DNA of 64,000 nt from Collinsella sp. (GCA_019414245.1 DXMK01000007.1:124001-188000); one strand, 5' to 3'; shown: positions 26,053-34,349, numbered from the stretch's first letter. Numbers and translations are program-made. Notes: generated from the sequence alone by a model not told the origin.

Positions 26053-26334
26053 ATCAACATCTACACTATCGTCCAGCTGGTCAACACGCTGTTCAACTTC
26101 TATTCCACGCTCATTGTCGTCTACTGCTTTATGACGTGGATTCCCATGAAGCAGGGTGGTTTGCTTCAGGATATTGCCGCGGTGCTTGATAGCGTGTGCG
26201 GTCCGTGGCTCAACCTGTTCCGTCGTTTCATCCCGCCGATGGGCGGTATCGATTTTTCGCCGGTCGTTGCGATTATTGCGTTGCAGTTGGTGCAGAGGCT
26301 GGTTCTGCAGCTTCTTATAGGTATACTCGTGTAG
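26053..26334 (+). CDS. yggT: YggT family membrane protein with a non-canonical start
   Basis: Small protein of about 93 residues with two hydrophobic helices around an RRFIPPMGGIDFSP loop, matching YggT/YlmG proteins that accompany sepF. The family N-terminus (here NIYTIVQLVNTLFNFYSTLIVVYCFMTWIP) is fully encoded, but no ATG, GTG or TTG precedes it in frame after the sepF TAA (26029-26031). The ribosome-binding site GAGGAG (26041-26046) points to ATC 26053, or ATT 26047. The first ATG (26131) would delete the first helix. Confidence 0.75.
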   Translation: MNIYTIVQLVNTLFNFYSTLIVVYCFMTWIPMKQGGLLQDIAAVLDSVCGPWLNLFRRFIPPMGGIDFSPVVAIIALQLVQRLVLQLLIGILV

Positions 26335-26395
26335 AACTGACTTAGTAACTTACGTCGGGCGTGTAGCGCCGAGGCGATGAAAAAGGAGACTTGTT

Positions 26396-27070
26396 ATGGC
26401 TATTACCCCTGCAGACATCCAGGCTCAGACTTTCTCTGAGGCCAAGCGTGGCTACGATCCTGCTGAGGTCGACGTCTTCTTGGAGACGCTGTCCTCCGAG
26501 GTTGACGCTATGCTCGCTAAGATCGTCGACCTTAAGGGTCGTCTGACTGCTACCGAGCAGCAGCTTGCCGATGCGCAGGCTCAGCTTGCCCAAGCTCAGG
26601 ATGCCACCGCCCAGGCCGTTCCTGCCGCCCCCGTGACTGTTCCCGCCCCTGACTTCTCCGCTCAGGAGCGCCAGATTTCCGCTGCCCTGATCGCTGCCCA
26701 GCAGACCGCTGAGACCATCGTCAACGATGCCAACGAGAACGCTGAGCGTATCCGCAACGAGGCTGACGCCAAGGCCCGCGAGGTTATCCGCCAGGCTCTG
26801 ACCGAGAAGCAGGCCGAGCTCGAGGAGATCGATCGTCTCAAGGCTTCTCGTGAGGAGTTCAAGGCCGAGTACCTCAAGCTCATCCAGCACTTCATGGACG
26901 ATGCCCAGAATTCCTTCCCGGCCGATCTGATGGCCTCCACGCCGGTCGGTTCTGCCGCTTCTCCTGCAGTGACTGTTCCCGCCGAGCCGCTGCCCGTCGC
27001 TGACCCGGTTGTCCCCGTGGCCGATCCCTTCGCCCCGATCGACAACTTTGCTGCCGACGACCTGGACTAA
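26396..27070 (+). CDS. divIVA: DivIVA-domain protein
   Basis: Coiled-coil polar or septal protein (Wag31/DivIVA family) that directs growth and division sites. It has 224 residues. The N-terminal lipid-binding domain reads ITPADIQAQTFSEAKRGYDPAEVDVFLETL. A coiled coil runs through residues about 50-150, interrupted by a Pro/Ala/Val linker (VPAAPVTVPAPD). The tail is Pro/Val/Asp-rich. AAAAAGGAG precedes the ATG. It ends the yggS-sepF-yggT-divIVA group. Confidence 0.93.
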   Translation: MAITPADIQAQTFSEAKRGYDPAEVDVFLETLSSEVDAMLAKIVDLKGRLTATEQQLADAQAQLAQAQDATAQAVPAAPVTVPAPDFSAQERQISAALIAAQQTAETIVNDANENAERIRNEADAKAREVIRQALTEKQAELEEIDRLKASREEFKAEYLKLIQHFMDDAQNSFPADLMASTPVGSAASPAVTVPAEPLPVADPVVPVADPFAPIDNFAADDLD

Positions 27071-27097
27071 CATTCGGCCTACAATTTAGTGCCTAGA

Positions 27098-27126
27098 AAG
27101 GACCCGCAGCTTGCGGGTCCTTTTTT
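27098..27126 (+). terminator. Terminator after divIVA
   Basis: GGACCCGCA (27100-27108) pairs with TGCGGGTCC (27112-27120), followed by TTTTTT. Confidence 0.93.
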
Positions 27127-27151
27127 ATGACTGTGCAGGGGCGCGCAACAT

Positions 27152-27190
27152 AAAAAACCGAGCCCTGCACATTGTGGCGCAGAACTCGGC
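27152..27190 (-). terminator. Terminator of the nitroreductase gene
   Basis: On the minus strand, CCGAG pairs with CTCGG around an inner CTGC/GCAG stem and is followed by TTTTTT. Confidence 0.65.
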
Positions 27191-27236
27191 AAATGGGTGA
27201 GCGGTAAAAGGTAGGTTTTAGGGCATGTGCCAAAAA

Positions 27237-27767
27237 CTACTTGAGGAGGAAGTTGGGGAGGGGAATGGTGCGGGCCTCGCGATGCTCGGGATCGGCGATG
27301 TGGTCGGCAGGATAGCCACAGACGAGCATGTGATAGGGATAGACGCCCTTGGGCAGGTTGAACTGCTCCTGTGCCACCTCAGGCTTAAAATGGCATACCC
27401 AGCACGTTCCCAGGCCCTGCTCGGTGGCCTCCATCATCATCTGGTCGCACACGATGGACGTATCGATTTCACTGGAATTCATCTGGTCATACGGGCGCAC
27501 CCAAGCATCATCGGTAACGCTGCAAATAAGGAAGACAAGCGGAGCTCCAAAGATAGACCCATCACGAGCAAACCGAGGCTGACAAGCAGCAGCCTTCTCC
27601 AACAGCTCAGGCGTATCCAGCACCATCACACGGGCTGGATGATTATTACAAGCAGAAGGAGCAATCCGCCCCGCCTCAACAATGGCATCCACTACCGACT
27701 GCTCAACAGGACGGTCCTCAAAAGAACGACAAGAATACCGACCACGAGCCAGATCCAAATAAGACAT
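27237..27767 (-). CDS. Nitroreductase family protein
   Basis: FMN-dependent NAD(P)H oxidoreductase of the nitroreductase fold, with unknown substrate. It has 176 residues from the ATG at 27767, which has a perfect AGGAGG 6 bases upstream; the longer frame is not supported. GRYSCRSFEDRPVEQ is the FMN-binding N-terminus, IAPSACNNHPARVMVLD and ATEQGLGTCWVCHF are conserved. The cluster of Cys around TCWVC is common in clostridial and coriobacterial members. It is a single-gene unit. Confidence 0.88.
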   Translation of the reverse strand: MSYLDLARGRYSCRSFEDRPVEQSVVDAIVEAGRIAPSACNNHPARVMVLDTPELLEKAAACQPRFARDGSIFGAPLVFLICSVTDDAWVRPYDQMNSSEIDTSIVCDQMMMEATEQGLGTCWVCHFKPEVAQEQFNLPKGVYPYHMLVCGYPADHIADPEHREARTIPLPNFLLK

Positions 27768-27950
27768 ACAAGCCCTCCTAAAATTAAAAATCAAACAAAC
27801 CAAAAGTAACCCAAAGAGTACCCAAAGCGGCAATCAGCCAAACGCTCATCAAGGGCCAAAGTGTCCGAACGGATACCAAAGGTCCCTTCAGCCAAACCCC
27901 CATCGCGCTAAATCTATCAGCCAAAGTTCCCAATGGTGGTACGTAAGGGA

Positions 27951-28029
27951 GCGGGCCCGGCCACTAATAACCTTTTGAACGACTCTGCTTGCAGCCGGAG
28001 TGAAAAAGGTTATTAGTGGCCGGGCCCGC
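27951..28029. repeat. Perfect 26-bp inverted repeat
   Basis: Left arm 27951-27976 and right arm 28004-28029 are exact complements, with a 27-base loop. Outer GGTACGT (27938-27944) and ACGTACC (28042-28048) also match. There is no T-run on either side. It fills most of the 286-base gap between the nitroreductase and the DUF47 gene; I see nothing else there. Confidence 0.9.
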
Positions 28030-28053
28030 GACCGCCGGGACACGTACCCCCAA

Positions 28054-28677
28054 TTAACTGTTCTTCATGACAATCGAATCCACAACATCGGCCACATTCT
28101 CGCAGCAGTCGGCGCAGTACTCCAGGAAGGCGTAGACGTCACGCCAAGCGATGACCTCGAGCGGATCCTTGCCGTTAACGTGCAGGTTGCGCATGGCGTT
28201 GATGTAGAGCTCGTCGGCCTCGGACTCGATGGTGTTGATCTGGATGACCAGCTCGCGCAGCGTTTTGGACTTGCGGTAGTTGGGAAGCTCGACCATCAGG
28301 TCTTTCATGGCGCGGCAGGCGTCAGTCACCTTGTGGGCGATGACGATGGCGTCGGGATGGATGCTCTGAATGTTGGTGAAGTAGACGCGCTGCACGACGC
28401 CCTCAATACGGTCGAGCACGGTGTCGAGCGCGCAGCTCATCAGATCCAGATCCTCGCGCTCGAGCGGGGTGATAAAGGCGGTGAGCAGGGCGTCTTCGAG
28501 CTCGTGGTGCTTCTTGTCTGCCGCATGCTCAATCGCATGCATCTTATTGAGCATGTCGTGAATCTGCGCGGGATCGAAGTTCTCAAAAATCTGGGTAAGC
28601 AGCTCGGCGGCCTGGACGGCGAGGTCGGCGCAGGCGACGTAGTTGTCAAAGTAGAACGAATCGGGTTTCTTAGCCAT
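28054..28677 (-). CDS. DUF47 family PhoU-like Pit accessory protein
   Basis: All-helical protein of 207 residues related to PhoU (TIGR00153 type). Members are paired with Pit transporters and are thought to modulate them. Conserved patches include HAIEHAADKKHHELED and TPLEREDLDLMS, and EADELYINAMRNLH followed by WRDVYAFLEYCADCCENVADVVDSI, which carry the acidic metal-binding residues. AAAGGACC lies upstream of the ATG. It follows the pit gene by 67 bases on the same strand. Confidence 0.9.
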   Translation of the reverse strand: MAKKPDSFYFDNYVACADLAVQAAELLTQIFENFDPAQIHDMLNKMHAIEHAADKKHHELEDALLTAFITPLEREDLDLMSCALDTVLDRIEGVVQRVYFTNIQSIHPDAIVIAHKVTDACRAMKDLMVELPNYRKSKTLRELVIQINTIESEADELYINAMRNLHVNGKDPLEVIAWRDVYAFLEYCADCCENVADVVDSIVMKNS

Positions 28678-28744
28678 GGGTGGGTCCTTTCGAGGCGAAG
28701 ACGGGTGGGCGAAGTGTTGCGGTCCAGATGGACGTTCGGTTTGA

Positions 28745-29794
28745 CTAGAGGAACATCATGAACAGCTTGGCCATGACAAAGCTGATGAGTCCGCAGGCGG
28801 GGAAGGTGAAGAACCAGGTGAACATCATGTCCTTAACGACGCCGAAGTTGATGGCCGAGAGGCGCTTGACGGCACCGACGCCCATGATGGCGCAGGTCTT
28901 GATGTGTGTGGAGGACACGGGGATGCCGGTAAGGGTGGCAAGCAGCAGGTTCGCGGCGCCCGCGAGGTCGGCGGAGAAGCCCTGATACTTCTCGAGCTTA
29001 ACCATGCTCTGGCCGACGGACTTTATGATGCGCTCGCCGCCGACGCTGGTGCCGATACCCATGGTGGCCGAGCACAGCAGCATAATCCAGATGGGGATGC
29101 CGGCATCGCCGACGCTGGTCTGGCCGTTTGCGAAGGCCACGCCTAAAAAGAGCACGCCGATGAACTTCTGTCCATCCTGCGCGCCGTGCATAAAGCTCAT
29201 GGCCGCAGCGCTCGCGATCTGAGCGTATTTAAAGAAGACATTGGCACGTCGCCTGTTGGCGGCGGCGAAAAGAACCGAGACGAGTTTGCACAGGACCCAG
29301 CCCATGACAAAGCCCAGGCCGATGGAGAGCGCCAGGCCGTAGATGACCTTCATCCACTCGTGGACGTTGACGCTGCTCGCGCCGCCGAGGGCGATAGCGG
29401 CACCGGTCAGGCCGGCGATAAGGCTGTGGCTTTGCGAAGTGGGGATGCCAAAACGCGATGCTGTGGCGCCGTAGACGACGATGGAGAACAGCGCTGCGCA
29501 GAGGCACGCGAGCGCCATGGTGCTGTTTCCGCCAAAGTCGACGATATGTGAGATGGTGTTGGCGACGCTCGCATTAAAGTGCGTCATGATGAGCACGCCG
29601 AGGAAGTTGAATGCGGCGCTCATGAGAATGGCGGCGCGGGCGGGCATGCAACGCGTAGTGACGCAGGTCGCGATGGCGTTGGGCGCGTCGGTCCATCCGT
29701 TGACGAAGATGGCGCCGAGCGCGAGGATCACGGTGACGGCAAGGACTGGGTTCGACACAATTTGGCCGAGGAAGGTTGAGAACGTTACGTCCAT
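28745..29794 (-). CDS. pit: Inorganic phosphate transporter, PiT family
   Basis: Low-affinity phosphate:cation symporter, 349 residues with about ten membrane segments. The two PiT signature repeats are recognisable: FVNGWTDAPNAIATCVTTR at the N-terminus and MGVGAVKRLSAINFGVVKDM at the C-terminus. SRFGIPTSQSHSLIAGLTGAA and GIPVSSTHIKTCAI are the paired ion-site loops. With the DUF47 gene it forms a second phosphate system beside pst. Confidence 0.93.
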   Translation of the reverse strand: MDVTFSTFLGQIVSNPVLAVTVILALGAIFVNGWTDAPNAIATCVTTRCMPARAAILMSAAFNFLGVLIMTHFNASVANTISHIVDFGGNSTMALACLCAALFSIVVYGATASRFGIPTSQSHSLIAGLTGAAIALGGASSVNVHEWMKVIYGLALSIGLGFVMGWVLCKLVSVLFAAANRRRANVFFKYAQIASAAAMSFMHGAQDGQKFIGVLFLGVAFANGQTSVGDAGIPIWIMLLCSATMGIGTSVGGERIIKSVGQSMVKLEKYQGFSADLAGAANLLLATLTGIPVSSTHIKTCAIMGVGAVKRLSAINFGVVKDMMFTWFFTFPACGLISFVMAKLFMMFL

Positions 29795-29824
29795 ATATGG
29801 GCTTTCTCGAAGTTTGCAGGCACG

Positions 29825-29856
29825 TTACAAAAACATGATAAATCGTATCACCTCCT
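29825..29856 (-). promoter_or_regulatory. Near-perfect Shine-Dalgarno and 3-codon mini-ORF upstream of pit
   Basis: AGGAGGTGAT (29856-29847) is followed after 10 bases by ATG TTT TTG TAA (29836-29825), 30 bases before the pit ATG and in its frame. It cannot be the pit start because of the TAA. Possible leader or upstream ORF. Confidence 0.4.
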
Positions 29857-30044
29857 GTGGGTTTCTTAACGGAGTTCTGACGTGAGAAGTGGATTTTTTG
29901 GCACTAAAATTGAATATTAGTCCTGTTGACCGCGGGTATTCTTTTTGCTAACACGCCATGCGGACACGTGCGATTGCTACGACACTCCAAAACCACAGTC
30001 TGTTCGCTTTACAACATGCAAACATGCGTTCGATAATAGGAGGC

Positions 30045-30383
30045 ATGGAATATCGACAGACAGACGGCAAAACTCGGCGCGTACACAAGCAGTATGTGGA
30101 CGTCGTGGCTCGCATCCTCGCGGGCGGACAAGTCGTGCCAGTCGCCGTCTGCTGGGTCGACGGTCGTTGCTTTACGATTGACGAGATTGTCTCGACCACT
30201 GGGTTTGGCCTGACGGTTCACGGCATTCGTACGGCAACCTATAAGGTGCGTTTTGGCGGGCACGCGACCGAGTTGTATCTGGAGGACCAGACGCGTGAAC
30301 GACCAGATGGCTCGCAGGCCCATCTGATGCGTTGGTGGGTGTGGGCATTCGACCGTACGCTCGAGGGCGAGCGCCGTAGGTAA
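30045..30383 (+). CDS. Small protein of unknown function
   Basis: I do not recognise this 112-residue protein. It is predicted soluble, basic at both ends, and mostly beta-rich (DVVARILAGGQVVPVAVCWVDGRCFTIDEI, then TYKVRFGG). WWVWAF near the C-terminus is distinctive. The alternating pattern recalls small actinobacterial beta-barrel proteins, but that is only an impression. ATG 30045 has AGGAGG just 1 base before it, which is too close; ATG 30024 would add 7 residues, has no ribosome-binding site, and would put AGGAGG inside the frame. Confidence 0.6.
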   Translation: MEYRQTDGKTRRVHKQYVDVVARILAGGQVVPVAVCWVDGRCFTIDEIVSTTGFGLTVHGIRTATYKVRFGGHATELYLEDQTRERPDGSQAHLMRWWVWAFDRTLEGERRR

Positions 30384-30467
30384 GGACGCACGGCGTTCGG
30401 GTACAATGACAGGAATCTTGTCAGCTACTGCGCCGTTATTTGTGGCGCTTTTTGAAAGGACGAACCT

Positions 30468-31163
30468 ATGAACGATATCCAGGGCTATCAGAACGGCCCC
30501 GTCGAGAGCGGCGCAAGCCGCGCCAAGGAGATGTCGCCGCGCGCGTACAATCTCGCCATGTCTGCCCTGATCTTCTTGGGCTTTTGCGCCATGGGCGCCG
30601 GCGCCTACTTTACGAGCACCATGTCGTTTGCGCGCATGATGATGAGCGGCGCCGCCTTGCCGCTGGTCTTTGGCTCGTTTATTTTGACCATCGTCGGCAT
30701 GGTCATGATGTCGGCCGCCGCCAGCAAGCAGTCCGTGGGCCTGTCCCTTGTGGGCTACATAATCTTTGCGAGTACCTTTGGCCTGACCGCGTCGTTTGGC
30801 CTTGCCAACTACGACCTGCCCACCATCAACACTGCCTTTATCGCCACGGCCGCCATCACCTTTGTCTATGGCGCCTTGGGCGTGACGTTCCCCAAGTTTT
30901 TCCAGCGCGTATATGGCATCGGCTTTGGCATTCTGCTCGCCACTATTCTGGTTGAGATTGTGCTGATGTTCATGGGCGTCTCGCAGACCATCACCGATCT
31001 GATCGTGATCGTGGTGTTCGCCGGCTTTATCGGCTACGACACCTATGTTGCCACGACGGTGCCGCCTACGCTGCCCAACGCCGTGCTTATGGCATCCAAC
31101 TTGTTCGTGGACATCATCAACGTGTTCCTGCGCATTCTGAACATCCTCGGCCGTCGCGACTAG
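30468..31163 (+). CDS. Bax inhibitor-1/YccA family membrane protein
   Basis: Integral membrane protein of 231 residues with seven hydrophobic helices, of the BI-1/YccA (TMBIM) family. Members act as pH-sensitive calcium leak channels or FtsH modulators; the role here is unknown. The C-terminal signature FIGYDTYVAT and FVDIINVFLRILNILGRRD matches the family. TACAAT (30403-30408) and a small hairpin lie upstream, and AAAGGA precedes the ATG. It is transcribed alone. Confidence 0.88.
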   Translation: MNDIQGYQNGPVESGASRAKEMSPRAYNLAMSALIFLGFCAMGAGAYFTSTMSFARMMMSGAALPLVFGSFILTIVGMVMMSAAASKQSVGLSLVGYIIFASTFGLTASFGLANYDLPTINTAFIATAAITFVYGALGVTFPKFFQRVYGIGFGILLATILVEIVLMFMGVSQTITDLIVIVVFAGFIGYDTYVATTVPPTLPNAVLMASNLFVDIINVFLRILNILGRRD

Positions 31164-31208
31164 TGGCGAATTGCGGCGGTGTTTGCCGTGCGTGTAAATC
31201 GATGCGAA

Positions 31209-31235
31209 AGGCGGTCCTTCGGGGCCGTCTTTTTT
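31209..31235 (+). terminator. Terminator after the BI-1 family gene
   Basis: GGCGGTCC, TTCG tetraloop, GGGCCGTC, then TTTTTT. The stem uses G-U pairs. Confidence 0.85.
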
Positions 31236-31301
31236 GTATGCGGCGGGGTATCATGGATGGGAAAAGCCGATAGCGGCAGAGACCGAGAAAGGTGACCACT
31301 T

Positions 31302-32441
31302 ATGGCAGACGTCGACAACAGGAACCGTAACCGCAGGTCCAACCGAGCGGGTCAGCCCAATCCCAAGCGCGAGGCCCGTGCCAAGGCCGCCGAGCGTCAC
31401 GTGGCAACTGTGTCCGAAGCGTGCGCCAAGGATATCGAGCGTTCGCTTGCCGGTGTTCGCGAGTTTGACGGTATGCCTGCCGGCTTTGTCGCGGCGATGA
31501 AGGCCAAGGCCCAGAAGGCAGCGGCTGCCGAGGAGCCGGTTGCCGAGGAGTCTGAGTCCGCTGAGGTTGCGTCCGCCGAGGCTGAGGTTGCGTCCGCCGA
31601 GGCTGAGGTTGCGGCTGAACCTGCGCCCGCAGAGGAGACCGACGAAGTCGAGTCCGCGCCTGCTGCTGAGGAGCCCGCTCCGGTCCTGCCCGAGGTCACT
31701 GTGCTTGATGCCTCCGCCACGCAGGCAATCCTCGATAACGGTCGCGGCTATGCGCAGTTCTGCGACATGGCCGTGCTCGCCTTTGCCTCGTTTACCAATC
31801 CGGGCGGTGGATATATTCAGGGTTATCTGGGCCAGGAGGCCACGCTGTGCGCCGATTCGTATCTGTACAACGTTCTCGATAAGCAGCGTAAGTGGTACGG
31901 CGAGAACCGTCGCCGCAACATCAACTGCGAGCTCTACCGCAACCGTGCGCTGGTGGTGCCTGCGGTGCGCTTCGACCGCAACCACGTGCATGCATACGCC
32001 GACGTGATCGTGGCCGCCGCGCCCAACGTTAGGCGCGCCCGCCAGGAGTATCGCGTGAGCGACGATGCTCTGCTGGATGCCCTGCGCGACCGCATCCGCT
32101 TTGTCCTTGCCATCTGCGATGAGCTTGGTCGCGAGAAGCTCGTGCTGGGTGCTTGGGGCTGCGAGAACAACGGCTTTGATGCCGAGGCCGTGGCCGAGCT
32201 CTTCCGCAAGGAGCTCGCGTCGGGCGACTTCAAGGTCAAGCAGGTCTTCTTTGCCGTGCCCTCTACGCGCTGGGATGAGGACTTTGCCAAGTTCGAGCAC
32301 GTGCTGGCAAACTTCCCCGAGCGCAACGAGGAGTCCTATGCCCAGGTTGCCGCCCGCGCCGCAGCCGCTCGCGCCGCCGAGCAGGCCCAGACAGCAGTCG
32401 AGGATGATGAGGACGAGGATGACTGGCGCAAGTACCTGTAA
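31302..32441 (+). CDS. PARG-like (TIGR02452) ADP-ribose-binding protein with altered catalytic motif
   Basis: Protein of 379 residues. The first 145 are disordered: basic at first, then Ala/Glu repeats (EVASAEA units, tandem in DNA). A microbial PARG-type macrodomain follows, with FTNPGGGYIQGYLGQEATLC (about 165-183) and LGAWGCENNGFD. Active family members have GGG-X6-8-QEE, where the second Glu is catalytic; here it is QEA (Gln178, Glu179, Ala180). It may bind ADP-ribose without cleaving it, or use another residue. The tail is acidic. Confidence 0.82.
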   Translation: MADVDNRNRNRRSNRAGQPNPKREARAKAAERHVATVSEACAKDIERSLAGVREFDGMPAGFVAAMKAKAQKAAAAEEPVAEESESAEVASAEAEVASAEAEVAAEPAPAEETDEVESAPAAEEPAPVLPEVTVLDASATQAILDNGRGYAQFCDMAVLAFASFTNPGGGYIQGYLGQEATLCADSYLYNVLDKQRKWYGENRRRNINCELYRNRALVVPAVRFDRNHVHAYADVIVAAAPNVRRARQEYRVSDDALLDALRDRIRFVLAICDELGREKLVLGAWGCENNGFDAEAVAELFRKELASGDFKVKQVFFAVPSTRWDEDFAKFEHVLANFPERNEESYAQVAARAAAARAAEQAQTAVEDDEDEDDWRKYL

Positions 32442-32465
32442 GCGGTGCGCGCGATGTGATATGCC

Positions 32466-32500
32466 AAGCCGACGGGAGGGGTTGCCCCCGTCGGCTTTTT
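32466..32500 (+). terminator. Terminator after the PARG-like gene
   Basis: AAGCCGACGGG (32466-32476) pairs with CCCGTCGGCTT (32487-32497), followed by T's. Confidence 0.93.
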
Positions 32501-32519
32501 ACTGAATGAGGAGCTCAAG

Positions 32520-33179
32520 ATGAAAAACGTTCTGTGCTTTGGTGACAGCAACACCTATGGCTATGATCCGGCGGGTATGCGCGACGGTACCGCAGTGCGC
32601 TATGCGCAGGATGTGCGCTGGTGCGGCGTGGTGCAGCGTGACCTGGGTGAGGGCTGGCATGTGATTGAGGAAGGTCTAAATGGTCGCACGACGGTGCGCG
32701 ACGATATGTGCCATCTGGACACCAACCTCAACGGCATTCGCGCGCTTCCGATGCTGCTCGAGGCCCATAAGCCGCTGGATGCGATCGTGATCATGCTGGG
32801 CACCAACGACTGCAAGACGGTCTTTGGCGTGACGGCCTCCGATATTGCCCGCGGCGCCATGGCGCTGATTCGCGCCGTCCGCGCGTTTCCGTGGACCGAC
32901 GCTGCGCCTTGTCCGCGCATTCTGTTGATGGCTCCTATCAAGATTAAGCCGCAGATCGCCGATGTGTATATGACCGACTTTGACGATCATTCCGTTGAGG
33001 CATCTGAGCATTTTGGTGAGTACTACGCGCATGTGGCCGAGCAGTTTGGCTGCGACTTTTTGAATGCCGCCGACTTTGCCGAGCCGGGCGATATCGACTA
33101 TCTGCATATGATGCCCGAGAGCCACGAGAGCTTGGGACATGCCGTGGTAGCCAAGCTCAAAGAGATGCTCGGTGAGTAG
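32520..33179 (+). CDS. SGNH/GDSL hydrolase, arylesterase-like
   Basis: Serine esterase of 219 residues with the SGNH order: block I FGDSNTYGYDP (catalytic Ser), block II Gly in EGLNGRTTVRDD, block III GTNDCK (Asn) and block V near the C-terminus with the Asp/His pair around DYLHMMPESHESLGHAV. It matches the family of acyl-CoA thioesterase/arylesterase-like enzymes such as the M. smegmatis acyltransferase Ms-Act. Natural substrate unknown. No signal peptide, so cytoplasmic. AGGAG precedes the ATG. Confidence 0.87.
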   Translation: MKNVLCFGDSNTYGYDPAGMRDGTAVRYAQDVRWCGVVQRDLGEGWHVIEEGLNGRTTVRDDMCHLDTNLNGIRALPMLLEAHKPLDAIVIMLGTNDCKTVFGVTASDIARGAMALIRAVRAFPWTDAAPCPRILLMAPIKIKPQIADVYMTDFDDHSVEASEHFGEYYAHVAEQFGCDFLNAADFAEPGDIDYLHMMPESHESLGHAVVAKLKEMLGE

Positions 33180-33227
33180 CACGGCCCCAAACCACCACAG
33201 AGTTCCCCTTGCGGGGGCTTGTTTCGT

Positions 33228-33366
33228 TTGTTTGTCTTGATCTGTAACAGTTCCAAGGCCGAAAACGGGCTAGATGTTACAGATTAAGATTATTTAGGTC
33301 GATATCGATTGTTTGTCTTGATCTGTAACATCTAGGGTCGATTTTGCCGAGTTACTGTTACAGATC
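33228..33366. repeat. Two related palindromic units sharing a 22-bp direct repeat
   Basis: An identical 22-base stretch occurs at 33228-33249 and 33309-33330 (81-base period). Each copy ends in GATCTGTAACA, which pairs with TGTTACAGAT at 33275-33284 and TGTTACAGATC at 33356-33366. The inner part of unit 2 resembles the reverse complement of unit 1. Together with a terminator it fills the gap between two convergent genes. Confidence 0.85.
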
Positions 33367-33382
33367 GAGATGTTTGTGGGAG

Positions 33383-33419
33383 CCACCGCAAAGGTGCCTG
33401 TCCCCTTTGCGGCGGTTTT
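33383..33419 (+). terminator. Terminator downstream of the SGNH hydrolase
   Basis: CCGCAAAGG (33386-33394) pairs with CCTTTGCGG (33404-33412), then CGG and TTTT. It lies between convergent genes. Confidence 0.7.
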
Positions 33420-33431
33420 GGGCTGCGAATC

Positions 33432-34262
33432 TTAATACTGCCACATGTGGTTGACAGGGCCGGAGCCTTTGCCCATGTTCAGGCCGGCGGCCAGAGCGCC
33501 GGTTAGGTAGGCCTTGCCGGCGTTGACGGCGTCGGCAAGATCCATGCCCTGGGCCAGCGCGCAGGCGATGGCGGACGAGAGCGTGCAGCCGGTGCCATGC
33601 GTGTTGCCGGTCTCGATGCGCTTGTGGCGGAACCACGTGGTGAGCGGATCGCTCAGATGGTTGCCCTCGTCATCGAGTGGCGCGGGTTCGGCCAATACAT
33701 CGTTGGCCTCGTTGACAAGATGCCCACCCTTAACGAGGGATGCGCAACCAAAGCGGCGGGTGAGGAGCATGGCAGCATTTTGCTGTGTGCGCTCGGAGTC
33801 GACCTCGTAGTCAAGCAGGGCCATGGCCTCGGGAATATTGGGCGTGATGACGGTTGCTAGTGGGAACAGGCGGCGGGTGAGCGCCTCGGCGGCATCTTCG
33901 GTAATCAGCCGTGCGCCCGAGGTGGCTACCATGACGGGGTCGACGACCACGTTTGTCGCGTTCCAGGCGCTCAGGCGGTCGGCGATAACCTCGATAATCT
34001 CGGCAGAGGAAACCATGCCGATCTTGACGGCGCTGGGGCGGATATCGTCAAATACGGCGTCGATCTGCGCAGCGACGATATCAGGGGAGATATTCTGCAC
34101 GGCGGTGACACCGAGCGTGTTTTGTGCGGTGATGGCGGTGATGGCCGTCTCGGCATACAGGCGGTGCGCCGTGATGGTCTTGATGTCGGCCTGAATGCCG
34201 GCGCCACCGCTGGAATCGGATCCTGCGATGGACAGGACGGCAGGTACCTTACTGCGATCCAT
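33432..34262 (-). CDS. thiD: Hydroxymethylpyrimidine/phosphomethylpyrimidine kinase
   Basis: Phosphorylates HMP and HMP-P to HMP-PP for thiamine synthesis. It has 276 residues, ribokinase fold. SIAGSDSSGGAGIQADIKT is the N-terminal substrate motif, VVDPVMVATSGA lies mid-protein, and THGTGCTLSSAIA contains the catalytic Asp/Gly anion-hole region (GTGC in ThiD). AAGGGAG lies upstream of the ATG. It follows thiC on the same strand after a hairpin, so it may be partly read from the thiC promoter. Confidence 0.95.
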   Translation of the reverse strand: MDRSKVPAVLSIAGSDSSGGAGIQADIKTITAHRLYAETAITAITAQNTLGVTAVQNISPDIVAAQIDAVFDDIRPSAVKIGMVSSAEIIEVIADRLSAWNATNVVVDPVMVATSGARLITEDAAEALTRRLFPLATVITPNIPEAMALLDYEVDSERTQQNAAMLLTRRFGCASLVKGGHLVNEANDVLAEPAPLDDEGNHLSDPLTTWFRHKRIETGNTHGTGCTLSSAIACALAQGMDLADAVNAGKAYLTGALAAGLNMGKGSGPVNHMWQY

Positions 34263-34310
34263 GTTTGCTCCCTTGTTCGGTCGGAATCAAATGGGTCTTT
34301 AAGCCTGCAT

Positions 34311-34349
34311 TATAAAGATGCCCGGGCCGACTCTATGTCGAACCCGGGC
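34311..34349 (-). terminator. Hairpin between thiC and thiD
   Basis: On the minus strand GCCCGGG plus CGAC pairs with GTCG plus CCCGGGC, followed by ATCTTTAT. Probably a partial terminator. Confidence 0.6.

Noticed and set aside
33228..33366. CRISPR array
   Set aside because: Only two repeats, each itself part of a hairpin with related contents rather than unique spacers, and no cas genes nearby.
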